Below are positions 53,489 through 62,913 of a stretch of DNA of 64,000 nucleotides, piece by piece (position 1 is the first letter of the stretch; each line of letters starts with the position of its first letter). A program made the translations under genes and the position numbers. Origin of the DNA: a bacterium (lineage in GTDB: Bacteria > Actinomycetota > Acidimicrobiia > Acidimicrobiales > Bin134). The stretch lies in assembly GCA_026705465.1 (NCBI GenBank), contig JAPPAP010000019.1, forward strand, positions 62,001 through 126,000, given 5' to 3'. Under the pieces are notes generated by a model. The model was not told the DNA's origin and made no database searches. It worked only from the letters and a program-made list of their open reading frames with translations.

Positions 53489-55428
53489 GCCAACTCCGGT
53501 CGGTTGCGGAAATAGTCCAACGCCTCGGGGTTGGCCAGCGCCTCGATGTTGGCGATGGGCCTCCCGCAAATGGCATCGCGCACCGCCAACTCCACTGTCT
53601 TGCCGCTGCGGGTGCGGGGGATGTCGTCTACCGCGCAGATCACCGCGGGCACGTGTCGGGGGGTGGCCCCCGATCGAATCGCTGCTCGAATGGTCGCCTC
53701 CAACCTGTCGTCGAGGCGGAAGCCTTCAGCCAGCTTTACGAACAGGACCACCCGGGTGTCGAGATCGACGGACTGGCCCACCACGACGCTCTCGGTCACT
53801 TCGTCCATGGCATCGACGATGCGGTAAATCTCCGCCGTACCGATGCGCACCCCGCCGGGGTTCAAGGTGGCGTCGGAGCGGCCGGAAATCACAAACCCGC
53901 CGTGCTCGGTGGCACAGACGTAGTCGCCCTGATGCCACCGGCCCTCGAACCGGTCAAAGTAAGCAGCGCGGTACCGTTCGTCGCCTCCCTCTCCCCAGAA
54001 ACGGAGAGGCTGCGATGGGAACGGAGTGGCGCACACCAGTTCGCCAAATTGGCCGGATTCGAGGGGCGCGCCTTCGGTGCCGAGCACTTGGATGTCGAGG
54101 CCGAGGGCAGGTCGCTGGATCTCGCCTGGCCACACTGGGCTGGTGGGATCGCCACCCACTAACAAGCCGCATAGATCGGTGCCCCCCGAGATGGAGGCCA
54201 GATGCACATCGGCTTTCACCTCGTTGTAGATGTACTCGAAACCGTCGGGCGACAGCGGCGAGCCGGTGGAGCAGATGGCGCGCAGCGAGCTCAGGCGGTG
54301 GGTGTGTCGGGGCGACACCCCGGCCTTGCGCAGCGAGTCGATGTAGCGGGCTGACGTCCCGAACAGGGTGACCCCTGCTTGATCGGCCATGTCGAACAAA
54401 GTGTCGGGCTTGGGATAAACGGGGTTCCCATCCCAGACCACTGCTGCGGCGCCCGAGGCCAACGACGACGCCAGCCAGTTCCACATCATCCAGCCGGTAG
54501 TGGTGAAGTAGAACACTCGGTCGCCGGGGCGAACGTCGCAGTGGAGCTGGTGCTCGCACAGGTGCTTGAGCAGGATCCCGCCGGCCCGATGGACGATGCA
54601 CTTGGGCGCGCCGGTCGTGCCCGATGAGTACAGCACGTACAGCGGATGGTCAAAGGGAAGCTGCTCGAACTGGATCACCCCAGCCGGATGGGGCCCGATC
54701 CAATTGTCGAAGTCAACCGTGCCCTCGGGCAGCGAGTCCCTGTCGGTGCGGTTCAGCACCACGGTGGCCGCCACCAAGGGCAGTCCAGCCTGGATCTGCC
54801 CCACCCTCTCCCCGCAGTCGAACCGCTGGCCGCCATAGTCGTAGCCGTCCACGGCAAACAACAGCTTGGGCTCGATCTGGCCGAAGCGGTCGAGCACCCC
54901 GGCGGTCCCGAAGTCGGGCGAAGTGGACGAGAACACCGCCCCCACCGAAGCCGCGGCCAGCATCACCGCAATAGCCTCGGGCACGTTGGGCATCCAGCAG
55001 GCCACCCGGTCTCCGGGGCGCACGCCCTCGGCCCGCATGGCCTGGGCCAGCCGGGACACCAAGGCCCGAAGCTGTCCCCGAGTGGTCTCGGTGTAGACAC
55101 CCGACTCGTCGGCGAACACCATGGCGATCTCGTCGTCATCCCCAGCCAGCAGGTTCTCAGCGAAGTTGAGCCGGGCCCCGTCGAAGAACCGCACATCGGC
55201 CATGTGCTCGGCTCCGACCACCGGAGCACTCCCCCGCTCTGAGGCCACCACCCCGCAGAAATCCCACACCGCCGACCAGAATCCACCTGGGTCATCCACC
55301 GACCATTGGTGCAGCCGCTCGTATCCCCCCTCGGCTGCCATGTCGAATCCCAGTCCGGAGGCGAAACGGGACAGATTGGTGTGGACAGCCTGATCCCCGT
55401 CAGGTATCCAAAGCGGCCGGCTGCCCAT
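53485..55428 (-). CDS. Acetoacetyl-CoA synthetase
   Basis: This 647-residue adenylate-forming enzyme activates acetoacetate. It has LYSSGTTGAPKCIVHRAGG, the AMP motif, TTTGWMMWNWL, typical of acetoacetyl/propionyl-CoA synthetases, and SGRSDATLNPGGVRIG. The catalytic Lys is in RTRSGKTVELAV near the C-terminus. ATG 55428 starts MGSRPLWIPD; residues upstream look non-coding. It is translationally coupled to the CoA ester lyase. Confidence 0.92.
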   Translation of the reverse strand: MGSRPLWIPDGDQAVHTNLSRFASGLGFDMAAEGGYERLHQWSVDDPGGFWSAVWDFCGVVASERGSAPVVGAEHMADVRFFDGARLNFAENLLAGDDDEIAMVFADESGVYTETTRGQLRALVSRLAQAMRAEGVRPGDRVACWMPNVPEAIAVMLAAASVGAVFSSTSPDFGTAGVLDRFGQIEPKLLFAVDGYDYGGQRFDCGERVGQIQAGLPLVAATVVLNRTDRDSLPEGTVDFDNWIGPHPAGVIQFEQLPFDHPLYVLYSSGTTGAPKCIVHRAGGILLKHLCEHQLHCDVRPGDRVFYFTTTGWMMWNWLASSLASGAAAVVWDGNPVYPKPDTLFDMADQAGVTLFGTSARYIDSLRKAGVSPRHTHRLSSLRAICSTGSPLSPDGFEYIYNEVKADVHLASISGGTDLCGLLVGGDPTSPVWPGEIQRPALGLDIQVLGTEGAPLESGQFGELVCATPFPSQPLRFWGEGGDERYRAAYFDRFEGRWHQGDYVCATEHGGFVISGRSDATLNPGGVRIGTAEIYRIVDAMDEVTESVVVGQSVDLDTRVVLFVKLAEGFRLDDRLEATIRAAIRSGATPRHVPAVICAVDDIPRTRSGKTVELAVRDAICGRPIANIEALANPEALDYFRNRPELA

Positions 55429-55430
55429 GA

Positions 55431-55766
55431 TCAGACGATATTTGGCTCCGCCAGCCACCACCACCAAGCCGCGACTGCGATCGCTCCGGCAATCATGGCG
55501 ATGATGAACCCCCGCTTGACCAGTTTGTACAGACACACCAGCGTGGCCACCACGGCAACGATCACCGCAGCCAGCGCCAATTCGGGGTTGGTGGTGGCGA
55601 ACTCGACCAGCTCGTCGGGGATGTCGTCTCGCACATCGGAGGGCAAACAGTCGAGGGCGCGCTCGGGTAGCTTGTCGATCACTCCGCTGCGCAGGTCTTC
55701 CAACAGATCCGGATCGACACAGTCCACCCCGTCGGGCAGTTCAGAGGTCCGACCCTGCGATTGCAT
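55431..55766 (-). CDS. Small membrane protein, unrecognised
   Basis: This 111-residue protein has an acidic N-terminal half with two Cys and DKLPERALDCLPSDVRDD, followed by two membrane segments (about 62-81 and 87-105). It ends in WWWWLAEPNIV, just before the acetoacetyl-CoA synthetase start. No family recognised. It may be co-transcribed with that gene (2-bp gap). ATG 55766 is chosen because upstream sequence overlaps the divergent amidohydrolase gene. Confidence 0.6.
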   Translation of the reverse strand: MQSQGRTSELPDGVDCVDPDLLEDLRSGVIDKLPERALDCLPSDVRDDIPDELVEFATTNPELALAAVIVAVVATLVCLYKLVKRGFIIAMIAGAIAVAAWWWWLAEPNIV

Positions 55767-55847
55767 CCCGCCATTCTCCCTGACGGGCTCGGTGATTCCG
55801 CGCACCCCTTCAGCAACAGGCAAAGTATGGGGATGGAAGGCCAGTTG

Positions 55848-56987
55848 ATGATTTCCGCCGACTGCCACGCCAGCGCGCGGCCTGACACCTATCGCCAGTA
55901 CCTGGATCCCGGCTATGAAGAGGCCTACGACCAGTGGCTGGGCGACACCGAGATGAAGAGCAAGCGCAAAGCCGAGCACACCGGGGCGGCGATCTACAGC
56001 GACCAGGCCCTCGAGGAGTTCGGGGAAATCGAAGAGGTGGCCTCGGGCGGAGTCGACGGGGGCTGGGATTCGGCCCGGCGGCTGCGTGAGCTCGAGGCCG
56101 ATGGGACCGTCGCCGAAGTGCTGTATCCCGGCGCGGGCGGCCCGACCGTCACCCCCTTCGACGTGGGGCTGATGACCTACCAGTACGAGCAGGACCCGGC
56201 CCTGTGGCTGGCCGGTTGCCGGGCCTACAACCGCTGGTTGGGCGACTTCTGCAATGATGCGCCCGGACGCCGGGCCGGGGTGGGCCTGATCACGGTGGAC
56301 GACATCGACATCACGGTGGCCGAGATCCAGCAGATGCGCGAACTGGGACTGTTCGGAGGCGTGCTGCTGTGCAGCGGCACCGGCGACAACCCCCTGTACA
56401 ACCACCCCCGCTACGACCCCGTGTGGGCGGCCTGCGCCGATGAGGGCCTACCGGTTCACACTCACTCGGGCTGGACCCCCAACTACGGAGATTTTACCGG
56501 CTCGCTGGGCATCTTCCTCACCGAGATCTCGTGGTACGCACACCGCCCGTTCTGGCTGCTCATGTGGTCGGGAGCCTTCGAGCGCCACCCCGGCCTGCGC
56601 ATGGTGATGAACGAGCAGGGTTCCACTTGGGCTCCGGCGACACTCGACGAACTGGACCACTATTACGAGCTGCGGATGTTCGACCAGTTGCGTCGAGATC
56701 TACCGCTGAAGCCCAGCGAGTACTTCCGCCGTCAAGTGTTCCTGGGCGCGGGGTTCACCGATACCGACGAGGTCGAGGTGGTGGACCGACTGGGGGCCGA
56801 CCATCTCATGTGGGGCTCCGACTACCCCCACATCGAGGGCACGTGGCCTCGCTCACAGGAGATGCTGGACCAGCAGTTCGCAGGGAGGTCCGATGACGAG
56901 GTGGCCCGCCTCGTGGGGGGGAATGCCGCCGATCTCTACGGATTCGACAAAGAGGCTCTTACCGAGCTCAGCACGAGCCTGGCCTGA
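55848..56987 (+). CDS. Amidohydrolase family protein (Amidohydro_2)
   Basis: This roughly 379-residue TIM-barrel protein of the same group as the 6215 gene begins MISADCHAS, with DxH ligands. It has HTHSGW in the middle and MWGSDYPHIEGTWP with the conserved Asp at the end. ATG 55848 is chosen because GGAAGG lies 7 nt upstream, over ATG 55827 or 55833. It keeps all the metal motifs, unlike the 7461 protein. The substrate is unknown. It is divergent from the small membrane protein and convergent with the DUF1214 gene. Confidence 0.85.
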   Translation: MISADCHASARPDTYRQYLDPGYEEAYDQWLGDTEMKSKRKAEHTGAAIYSDQALEEFGEIEEVASGGVDGGWDSARRLRELEADGTVAEVLYPGAGGPTVTPFDVGLMTYQYEQDPALWLAGCRAYNRWLGDFCNDAPGRRAGVGLITVDDIDITVAEIQQMRELGLFGGVLLCSGTGDNPLYNHPRYDPVWAACADEGLPVHTHSGWTPNYGDFTGSLGIFLTEISWYAHRPFWLLMWSGAFERHPGLRMVMNEQGSTWAPATLDELDHYYELRMFDQLRRDLPLKPSEYFRRQVFLGAGFTDTDEVEVVDRLGADHLMWGSDYPHIEGTWPRSQEMLDQQFAGRSDDEVARLVGGNAADLYGFDKEALTELSTSLA

Positions 56988-57003
56988 TCGGCGCCTGGAG
57001 CGC

Positions 57004-58116
57004 TCAGCGCAGGTCAGCGAGCTTGACCAGTTTGGGTTCGATCCGCTCCACCGGGCCGGTCGGCAGGAAGAAACGCCAGAAGATGCTGCCGGAGGGGCGG
57101 CCCTCAGTGTCCAGCCAGTTGTACACGCCGGGGTCTTCGTGGGCGATGACCATCTTGAACGTGCCGTCGGCTTCCAACGTGGTGTTGGCCCGGTTGCGGC
57201 TGGTGGTTCGGTTGCCGTAGTCATAGGTCTGACCGGCCGCGGTCCACAAGCACACATTGCCGAACTTGCACTCCGGCCACCGCCCGGTCATCACCAATGC
57301 CTCGTCGGGGGCGAGCACATAGCGGCCCATGGTGTAGTAGGCGTCGAAGGCAGCGAAACCCATGGTGCCGGGCGGCTGGGGGTCGGGCAGGACGTTGGGC
57401 TCGCGGCTCACCCATGTCGGCAAGGGATAGGTGCCGGGAATGGGCTGCTGGAGGGTCTTGCCCAGCACGTGGTTGGACACCCGGTTGATGGCCTCGGCCA
57501 CCGTCTCGTCGTTCCACAGCGTGGCCGGCCCCACCGGCGACAGGCACTCAATGTTGAGGGGGATGTGGAGGGACTCGTCGGCCGCCGAGGGCTTGGGAAC
57601 CTCGAAGTAGTGACGGGTGGTGATCCGGCCCGACTCGGGAGGCAGATCCAGCCAGTTCCGATCCCGGGGCTCGCCTCCGAGGAACACCTCGTAGTTGCCG
57701 TCGGCGTCCACGTCGATGTCGTCGTCGTTGAGCACTCCGCCGGTGCCGGTGGCATATCGGCCCTCCGACGAGCCCAGCTCCACCGTGAACGACGTGTAGA
57801 CCGCTCCGGCCAGATTGCCGGTGACCCGATAGACCAGATCGCTGCTGACCGGGGCCTCGAAGTACACCGCATCGGCGTTGTCGCCGGTGAACTTGCGGGT
57901 AGGCGACACGATGCGGCGCCACACCGGCCGCTCGGGGTCGAACTCGGCGTGGGCGAACAGGGCCGACTGGAGGATATGCAGCACCAGCCGATGGCTGTCG
58001 GCGACGTCCTGTTCGCCGGACACCCCCCACTCCTCGCCGCAGAAGCGGTCGCTCACTTGCGAAAGGGCATCAACCATGTCGGCCCACGCGGCCTGGGTCT
58101 TGGTCTGAGCTGCCAT
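57004..58116 (-). CDS. DUF1214 domain-containing protein
   Basis: This 370-residue protein has no clear catalytic motif. The N-terminal half is helical with ALSQVSDRFCGEEWGVSG. The C-terminal part is beta-rich with RASPTRK-like basic loops and PGVYNWLDTEGRPSG near the end, the DUF1214 pattern. It may sit in lipid or steroid-related metabolism, as family members often do, but the function is not known. GGGGGAG precedes the ATG. Confidence 0.8.
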   Translation of the reverse strand: MAAQTKTQAAWADMVDALSQVSDRFCGEEWGVSGEQDVADSHRLVLHILQSALFAHAEFDPERPVWRRIVSPTRKFTGDNADAVYFEAPVSSDLVYRVTGNLAGAVYTSFTVELGSSEGRYATGTGGVLNDDDIDVDADGNYEVFLGGEPRDRNWLDLPPESGRITTRHYFEVPKPSAADESLHIPLNIECLSPVGPATLWNDETVAEAINRVSNHVLGKTLQQPIPGTYPLPTWVSREPNVLPDPQPPGTMGFAAFDAYYTMGRYVLAPDEALVMTGRWPECKFGNVCLWTAAGQTYDYGNRTTSRNRANTTLEADGTFKMVIAHEDPGVYNWLDTEGRPSGSIFWRFFLPTGPVERIEPKLVKLADLR

Positions 58117-58212
58117 TCTGATCTCCCCCTTGGTTTGGGCCGGACGTTACCGCAGCGGCTTGAACCCGCCACCATCCACCAAACCGTCACTCCCCGTCGG
58201 TATGGTCGAGTC

Positions 58213-58785
58213 ATGGGTTCTACCCTCCTGAACACGGCTTTTGACGCCGCGGCGAGCACCGCAGTCGACGTTGCTCCAGCAGCACCGCCGCTTCCGATCC
58301 GTGTCATCCGCAGTCCCCGGCGCCGCAAGACTGCCGCAGCCAAGCTCCTGCCCGACTACATCGAAATACGGCTTCCCGCCGGGATGACCCCCGACGCCGA
58401 GGCTGAAATGGTGGCGGGCCTGGTAGCCCGCCTTGAGCGCAAACGGGCCGCTGAGGCCGGTGGGGTGAACCTGGACGAGCGGGCCGCCAAGCTGGCCCGC
58501 CGCTACGGCCTGCGCCAGGCGGAGTCGGTCACCTGGGCCGAGCAGAACGACCGCTGGGCATCATGCACCTCGGCCCGGGGCACCATTCGCATCTCCACCC
58601 GGCTGGCCCGAGTGCCTAGCTGGGTTCTCGACGCCGTGATCGTCCACGAATTGGCCCACCTGTCTGAGCCCAACCACAGCCCCGCATTCTGGGAACTGGC
58701 CAACCGCTACCCCCGCCAAGAACGGGCCTCCGGCTTCCTCGAAGCCATGTCCGCAGGCCACTCCGACCCCTGCCACTCAGTCTGA
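58213..58785 (+). CDS. YgjP/SprT-like zinc metallopeptidase (DUF45)
   Basis: This 190-residue protein has the zinc motif VHELAHLSEPNHSPAFW: HELAH with a third ligand His in PNHS. WASCTSARGTIRIS precedes it, typical of the YgjP group. The N-terminal 40 residues are low-complexity Ala/Pro. The substrate and cellular role are not known. ATG 58213 is chosen because upstream sequence is antisense to the DUF1214 gene. It may be transcribed separately from the downstream DegT operon (86 bp gap). Confidence 0.82.
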   Translation: MGSTLLNTAFDAAASTAVDVAPAAPPLPIRVIRSPRRRKTAAAKLLPDYIEIRLPAGMTPDAEAEMVAGLVARLERKRAAEAGGVNLDERAAKLARRYGLRQAESVTWAEQNDRWASCTSARGTIRISTRLARVPSWVLDAVIVHELAHLSEPNHSPAFWELANRYPRQERASGFLEAMSAGHSDPCHSV

Positions 58786-58870
58786 GCTCATCGAAAATCT
58801 CAGTCGCCGCTCGCTCTGAACCGGCACCCTGATCGCGCCTCGCTGGCGAGGGTGGGGCAGACTGAGGCCG

Positions 58871-60076
58871 ATGGGCGAGCGGATCTTCTACGCGGCCAGC
58901 GTGCACGACGAGGCCGAAATCGAAGCGGTGACAGAGGTACTGCGGGGCGGAGCCGCTGCCCTTTGGCCAGGACGCAATGTCACCGCCTTCGAGTGGGCGG
59001 TGGCCGAGCGGTTCGGCAAGCAGCGGGGGCTCATGTGCAACTCGGGATCCTCGGCGTTGTATCTGGCGGTGGAGTTGGCCGACCTGCCCCCGGGCAGCGA
59101 GGTGATCACCGCGGCGGTGACCTTCTCCACCGATGTGGCCCCGCTGGTGCGAGCCGGGCTGGTCCCGGTGTTCGCCGACGTGGACCCCGACACCTACCAG
59201 ATCGACGTCGAGTCCATCGAGAGCCTGATCAGCCCTAGCACTAGGGCCATCTTGGCCCCCAACCTCATCGGCAACGCCCCCGACTGGGACGTCATCCGGG
59301 CCATCGCCGACCGCCACGGGCTGTTCGTCATCGAAGACAGCTGCGACGCCCTGGGGCCGGTGCTGCGGGGAACCCCAACCGGCACCCGCAGCGACCTGAC
59401 CGTCACCAGCTTCGCCTCATCGCACATCATCACCTGCGCGGGCAACGGCGGCATGGTGTTGCTCGACGACGAGGACCTGCGGGATCGGGGCTTATTGCTG
59501 CGCCGCTGGGGGCGGCGCTCCGAGCTGCACTTCTATGGCTCCAAGCGCCGGGACCGGAACTTCTGGGAAGACCTCGACGGCATCCACTACGACAACCAGT
59601 TCATCTTCGACGAGCTGGCCTGGAACTTCGAGCCGTCCGAGATCGGCGCGGCCTTCGGGCGCCAGCAGCTCGAAAAGGTGCCGGTCAACTTCGCCCGGCG
59701 CACCCGCAGCTTCGACCTCTACACCGACTTCTTCTCCGCCCACGCCGACCGCTTCCGCCTCCCCCGTCAGATCGAGGGGCTGGACACCGCCTGGCTGTGC
59801 TATCCGCTTACCATCGCTCCGGATGCCGGTTTCGCACGGGCCGACCTCCAAGCTCATCTCGACGGCAACGGGGTGGACACCCGCACGGTGTGGACCGGAA
59901 ACGCCACCCGCCAGCCGTTCATGTCCGGGGTGGACTTCCGCCAGCCCGAAGGCGGCTTGCCCAACGCCGATGCCATCATGGAAAGGGGCGTGGTGCTGCC
60001 CATGAACCACTCCCTCGACGACGAGGACATCGGCTACGTGATCGGCCTGATAGAAACGTTCCTGACTACTACCTGA
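58871..60076 (+). CDS. DegT/DnrJ/EryC1 PLP-fold protein, His-type paralog
   Basis: This 401-residue paralog of the 8848 protein has the same architecture: NSGSSA, VIEDSCD (cofactor Asp) and SFASSHIITCAG, placing His185 where aminotransferases have the Schiff-base Lys. WGRRSELHFYGSKRRDRNFW follows. Among characterised relatives this His type corresponds to ColD/RfbH dehydratases. It is the first gene of a plus-strand operon with an alcohol dehydrogenase and two SDRs, suggesting dehydration followed by reductions. No sugar nucleotide enzymes are nearby. Confidence 0.85.
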   Translation: MGERIFYAASVHDEAEIEAVTEVLRGGAAALWPGRNVTAFEWAVAERFGKQRGLMCNSGSSALYLAVELADLPPGSEVITAAVTFSTDVAPLVRAGLVPVFADVDPDTYQIDVESIESLISPSTRAILAPNLIGNAPDWDVIRAIADRHGLFVIEDSCDALGPVLRGTPTGTRSDLTVTSFASSHIITCAGNGGMVLLDDEDLRDRGLLLRRWGRRSELHFYGSKRRDRNFWEDLDGIHYDNQFIFDELAWNFEPSEIGAAFGRQQLEKVPVNFARRTRSFDLYTDFFSAHADRFRLPRQIEGLDTAWLCYPLTIAPDAGFARADLQAHLDGNGVDTRTVWTGNATRQPFMSGVDFRQPEGGLPNADAIMERGVVLPMNHSLDDEDIGYVIGLIETFLTTT

Positions 60077-60099
60077 ACCCCACCATCAAGGAGAACCCC

Positions 60100-61185
60100 A
60101 TGCGCGGCGCCGTTTTGCATACCAGCCCCGGCGAACTTGTCGTCGAGAGCCTCACTGTCGACAAGCCCAATCCCAACGAGGTGCTCATCAGCACTTCCCA
60201 CGCCGGTCTATGCCACTCCGACCTGCACTTCATGGACGGCCATTGGCCGGTGGCGGAGTCGATGGTGATGGGCCACGAGTCGGCCGGCGTAGTGGCCGCG
60301 GTGGGCGAGGATGTGACTTATGTGAAGCCCGGCGACCACGTGATCACCTGCGTGTCGATGTGGTGCGGGGTATGCCGCACCTGCCTTCAGGGCAAGCCCT
60401 ACCTGTGCCTCGACGCCGACTCCATGCGCTCGGGCCGCCCCACCCCGTCGCTGCGGTTCGACGACGGCCGGGGCTGCATAGCCTTCGCCGGTCTGGGCTC
60501 GTTCGCCGAGGAGCTGTTGGTACACGAGCGGGCGGTGGTCAAGATCCGTGACGAAATGCCCCTCGACCGGGCCGCTCTCATCGGCTGCGGGGTCACCACC
60601 GGGCTGGGCGCGGTCATGCGCACTGCGGCGGTGCCCGCCGGTTCGAGCGTGGTGGTGATCGGCTGCGGCGGCATCGGCCTGTCGGCCGTGCAGGGCGCCC
60701 GCATCGTGGGGGCCACGCCGATCATCGCGGTGGATCTGGTGGCCTCCAAGCTGGAGATGGCCCGCACCCTGGGTGCCACCCACACGGTGAACGCGTCTGA
60801 GACCGATCCCGTGGCCGCAGTCCACGAGATCACCGGGGGCGGGGCCGACTACTCGTTCGAGGCCATCGGACTGTCGGCAACCGCCGAGCAAGCCTGGGCC
60901 ATGATCGGCATAGGCGGCACGGCCACGGTCATCGGAATGCTGCCCATGACCAGCCAGGTGACCATCCCCGGCGGGGAGATCATCTTGAGCGAGAAGAAGC
61001 TCCAGGGGTCGCTGATGGGCGGCAACCGCTTCCGCCTGGACATGCCCAAGTTCATCGACCTCTACCTCGATGGGCGGCTCAAGCTGGACGAGATGGTGTC
61101 GGCCACCATCGGCATCGACGAGGTGAACGACGGCTATGCGGCCATGAAGGCCGGCGAGACCCTGCGCTCGGTCATCGCCTTCTAG
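60100..61185 (+). CDS. Zinc-dependent alcohol dehydrogenase (MDR)
   Basis: This 361-residue dehydrogenase has the catalytic zinc motif CHSDLHFMDGHW and GHESAGVV. The structural zinc cysteines are in WCGVCRTCLQGKPYLC, and the nucleotide fold is VVIGCGGIGLSAVQG. AAGGAG lies 6 nt before ATG 60100, which settles the start. It is close in sequence style to the 21907 dehydrogenase but not identical. It sits second in the 58871 operon, 23 bp after the DegT-fold gene. Confidence 0.92.
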   Translation: MRGAVLHTSPGELVVESLTVDKPNPNEVLISTSHAGLCHSDLHFMDGHWPVAESMVMGHESAGVVAAVGEDVTYVKPGDHVITCVSMWCGVCRTCLQGKPYLCLDADSMRSGRPTPSLRFDDGRGCIAFAGLGSFAEELLVHERAVVKIRDEMPLDRAALIGCGVTTGLGAVMRTAAVPAGSSVVVIGCGGIGLSAVQGARIVGATPIIAVDLVASKLEMARTLGATHTVNASETDPVAAVHEITGGGADYSFEAIGLSATAEQAWAMIGIGGTATVIGMLPMTSQVTIPGGEIILSEKKLQGSLMGGNRFRLDMPKFIDLYLDGRLKLDEMVSATIGIDEVNDGYAAMKAGETLRSVIAF

Positions 61186-61219
61186 CCCCGCTCATTCAAC
61201 ACCCAAAAGGAGCACGACC

Positions 61220-62017
61220 ATGGGACAACTCGACGACCGAGCAGCGGTAGTCACTGGCGGTGCCGACGGCATCGGCTACGGCATCTGCCGGAGGTTTGCC
61301 GCCGAGGGAGCCAAACTGCTGGTCACCGACATCGACGGGGAGGCCGCCGAGCGAGTAGCCGGCGAGTTGCGGGATGAGTTCGGCGCTGATGCACGGACCA
61401 TGCGGGTGGACGTGGCCGACAAGGACGAGGTGACCGCCATGGTGGACGCCGCGGTTGACCACTGGGGACGTCTGGATGTGCTCATCAACAACGCCTGGGG
61501 CGGCGGAGAGCTGAGCCGGGTGGAGATCAAAACCGACCAGCTCATGAACGACGCGATGCACGTGGGGCTGTACGGACCGCTGTGGGCCATGCAGGCCGCG
61601 TTCCGGCCCATGCGCGATCAGCAGTATGGCCGGATCGTGAACCTGTGCTCGCTCAATGGGGTGAACGCCCACATGGGAACCCTGGAATACAACTGCGCCA
61701 AGGAGGCGCTGCGGACCCTGAGTCGCACCGCGGCCCGGGAATGGGCGCCCTATGGGATCGTGGTGAACGTGATCTGCCCCGGAGCCAAGACCGCGTCGGC
61801 GCGTCGGGTGGAGCAGATGATGCCCGATCTGATCCGCAACGCAGAAGCAGCCAACCCCATGGGCCGGATGGGCGACCCCGAGGGCGACATTGCCCCGGTG
61901 GCTTTGTTCTTGTCGTCGGAGGATGCCCAGTACCTCACCGGCAACACGCTCTACGTGGACGGCGGCAGCCACATCAACGGGGCCAGCTGGGTCCCCGATC
62001 TTCCAGAGACTGTGTAA
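61220..62017 (+). CDS. Short-chain dehydrogenase/reductase
   Basis: This 265-residue SDR has TGGADGIGYGIC, NNAWGGGE, catalytic Ser in LCSLNG and the Tyr-Lys pair in YNCAK. The C-terminal YLTGNTLYVDGGSHINGA is typical. AAAAGGAG precedes the ATG. The substrate is unknown. It is third in the operon, 34 bp after the alcohol dehydrogenase. A duplicated hairpin segment follows its stop. Confidence 0.92.
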   Translation: MGQLDDRAAVVTGGADGIGYGICRRFAAEGAKLLVTDIDGEAAERVAGELRDEFGADARTMRVDVADKDEVTAMVDAAVDHWGRLDVLINNAWGGGELSRVEIKTDQLMNDAMHVGLYGPLWAMQAAFRPMRDQQYGRIVNLCSLNGVNAHMGTLEYNCAKEALRTLSRTAAREWAPYGIVVNVICPGAKTASARRVEQMMPDLIRNAEAANPMGRMGDPEGDIAPVALFLSSEDAQYLTGNTLYVDGGSHINGASWVPDLPETV

Positions 62018-62019
62018 CG

Positions 62020-62098
62020 CCGATGCCGCCGGCATCGGACCGAGGGACCGTGATCAGCGAACCCAAATGCCGCAGGCGTCGGACCGAGGCACTGTGAT
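62020..62098. repeat. Imperfect direct duplication with hairpin between two SDR genes
   Basis: Two 32-nt copies (62023-62054 and 62067-62098) match at 28 positions, with a 44-bp period. The first also forms a perfect stem with arms CCGATGCC (62020-62027) and GGCATCGG (62031-62038). The second keeps a shorter stem with a G-U pair. Neither has a T-run. It may act as a processing or stabilising element between the genes, or be a slippage product. Confidence 0.8.
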
Positions 62099-62111
62099 AC
62101 GCAAGGACGCT

Positions 62112-62906
62112 ATGAATCCGGATCGCTCGATGGCTGGCAAGGTGGCCATCATCACCGGAGCGGGGCCGGGGGTGGGCCGGGCCTGCGCCCTGACCATGGC
62201 CGCCGACGGAGCCGACCTGGCGCTGGCCGCTCGCCGGATCGAGGCGCTTGAGGCGCTGGCCGCCGAAGTGTCGGAGGCCACCGGGCGGCGGGTAGTGGCG
62301 ATTCCCACCGACATCAGCGATCTCGCCTCGGCTGCGGCCCTAGCCGACACCGCCGCGGCCGAACTGGGCCGGGTGGACGCGGTGGTGAACGTGGCTACTG
62401 CCGGGGGTGCCCGTGCCGCGGTGACCGACATCGACTGGGACGACTACCGCTATTCCTTCGAGCTGAATGTGCTCGGCACCTTGGAGGTGAGCCGCCGGGC
62501 CGCCGATCACATGAAGGCCGTAGGCGGGGGCTCGATCGTGCAGATCGGCACGCTCAGCACCCACTCGGTGCCCGAGAAGATGGCCATCTACACCTCCACC
62601 AAAGCCGCCCTCCAGACCGCGTCAATGGTCATGGCCCGGGAACTGGGGCCGCACAACATCCGGGTGAACATCGTCACGCCGGGCTACATAACCGGCGACA
62701 ACCTGGACCGGCTGTGGGGCAACATCGCCGAGCAAACCGGCAAGACCGCCCAGCAGGTGTCCGATCGAGCGGCCAGCGCCGCAGCTCTGAACCGCCACGT
62801 CGATCCTGAGGACATCGCCGAGGCGGTGCTGTTCTTGGCCTCCGAGCGGGGCCGGGGGGTCACCGGCCTAGAGATCCGGGTCGACGCCGGCCAGCTGATC
62901 GGGTGA
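62112..62906 (+). CDS. Short-chain dehydrogenase/reductase
   Basis: This 264-residue SDR has TGAGPGVGRACA, the catalytic Ser in GTLSTHS and the YTSTK pair. The C-terminal GRGVTGLEIRVDAGQ is typical. ATG 62112 is chosen because AAGGA lies at 62103-62107; ATG 62067 (in the duplicated segment) is an in-frame alternative. It is the last gene of the 58871 operon and converges with the class III aminotransferase gene. The substrate is unknown. Confidence 0.9.
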   Translation: MNPDRSMAGKVAIITGAGPGVGRACALTMAADGADLALAARRIEALEALAAEVSEATGRRVVAIPTDISDLASAAALADTAAAELGRVDAVVNVATAGGARAAVTDIDWDDYRYSFELNVLGTLEVSRRAADHMKAVGGGSIVQIGTLSTHSVPEKMAIYTSTKAALQTASMVMARELGPHNIRVNIVTPGYITGDNLDRLWGNIAEQTGKTAQQVSDRAASAAALNRHVDPEDIAEAVLFLASERGRGVTGLEIRVDAGQLIG

Positions 62907-62913
62907 CGCCGGC

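Noticed and set aside
56893-58212. Long upstream extension of the metallopeptidase frame
   Set aside because: It is antisense to the DUF1214 gene and lacks any motif; the peptidase fold starts at 58213.
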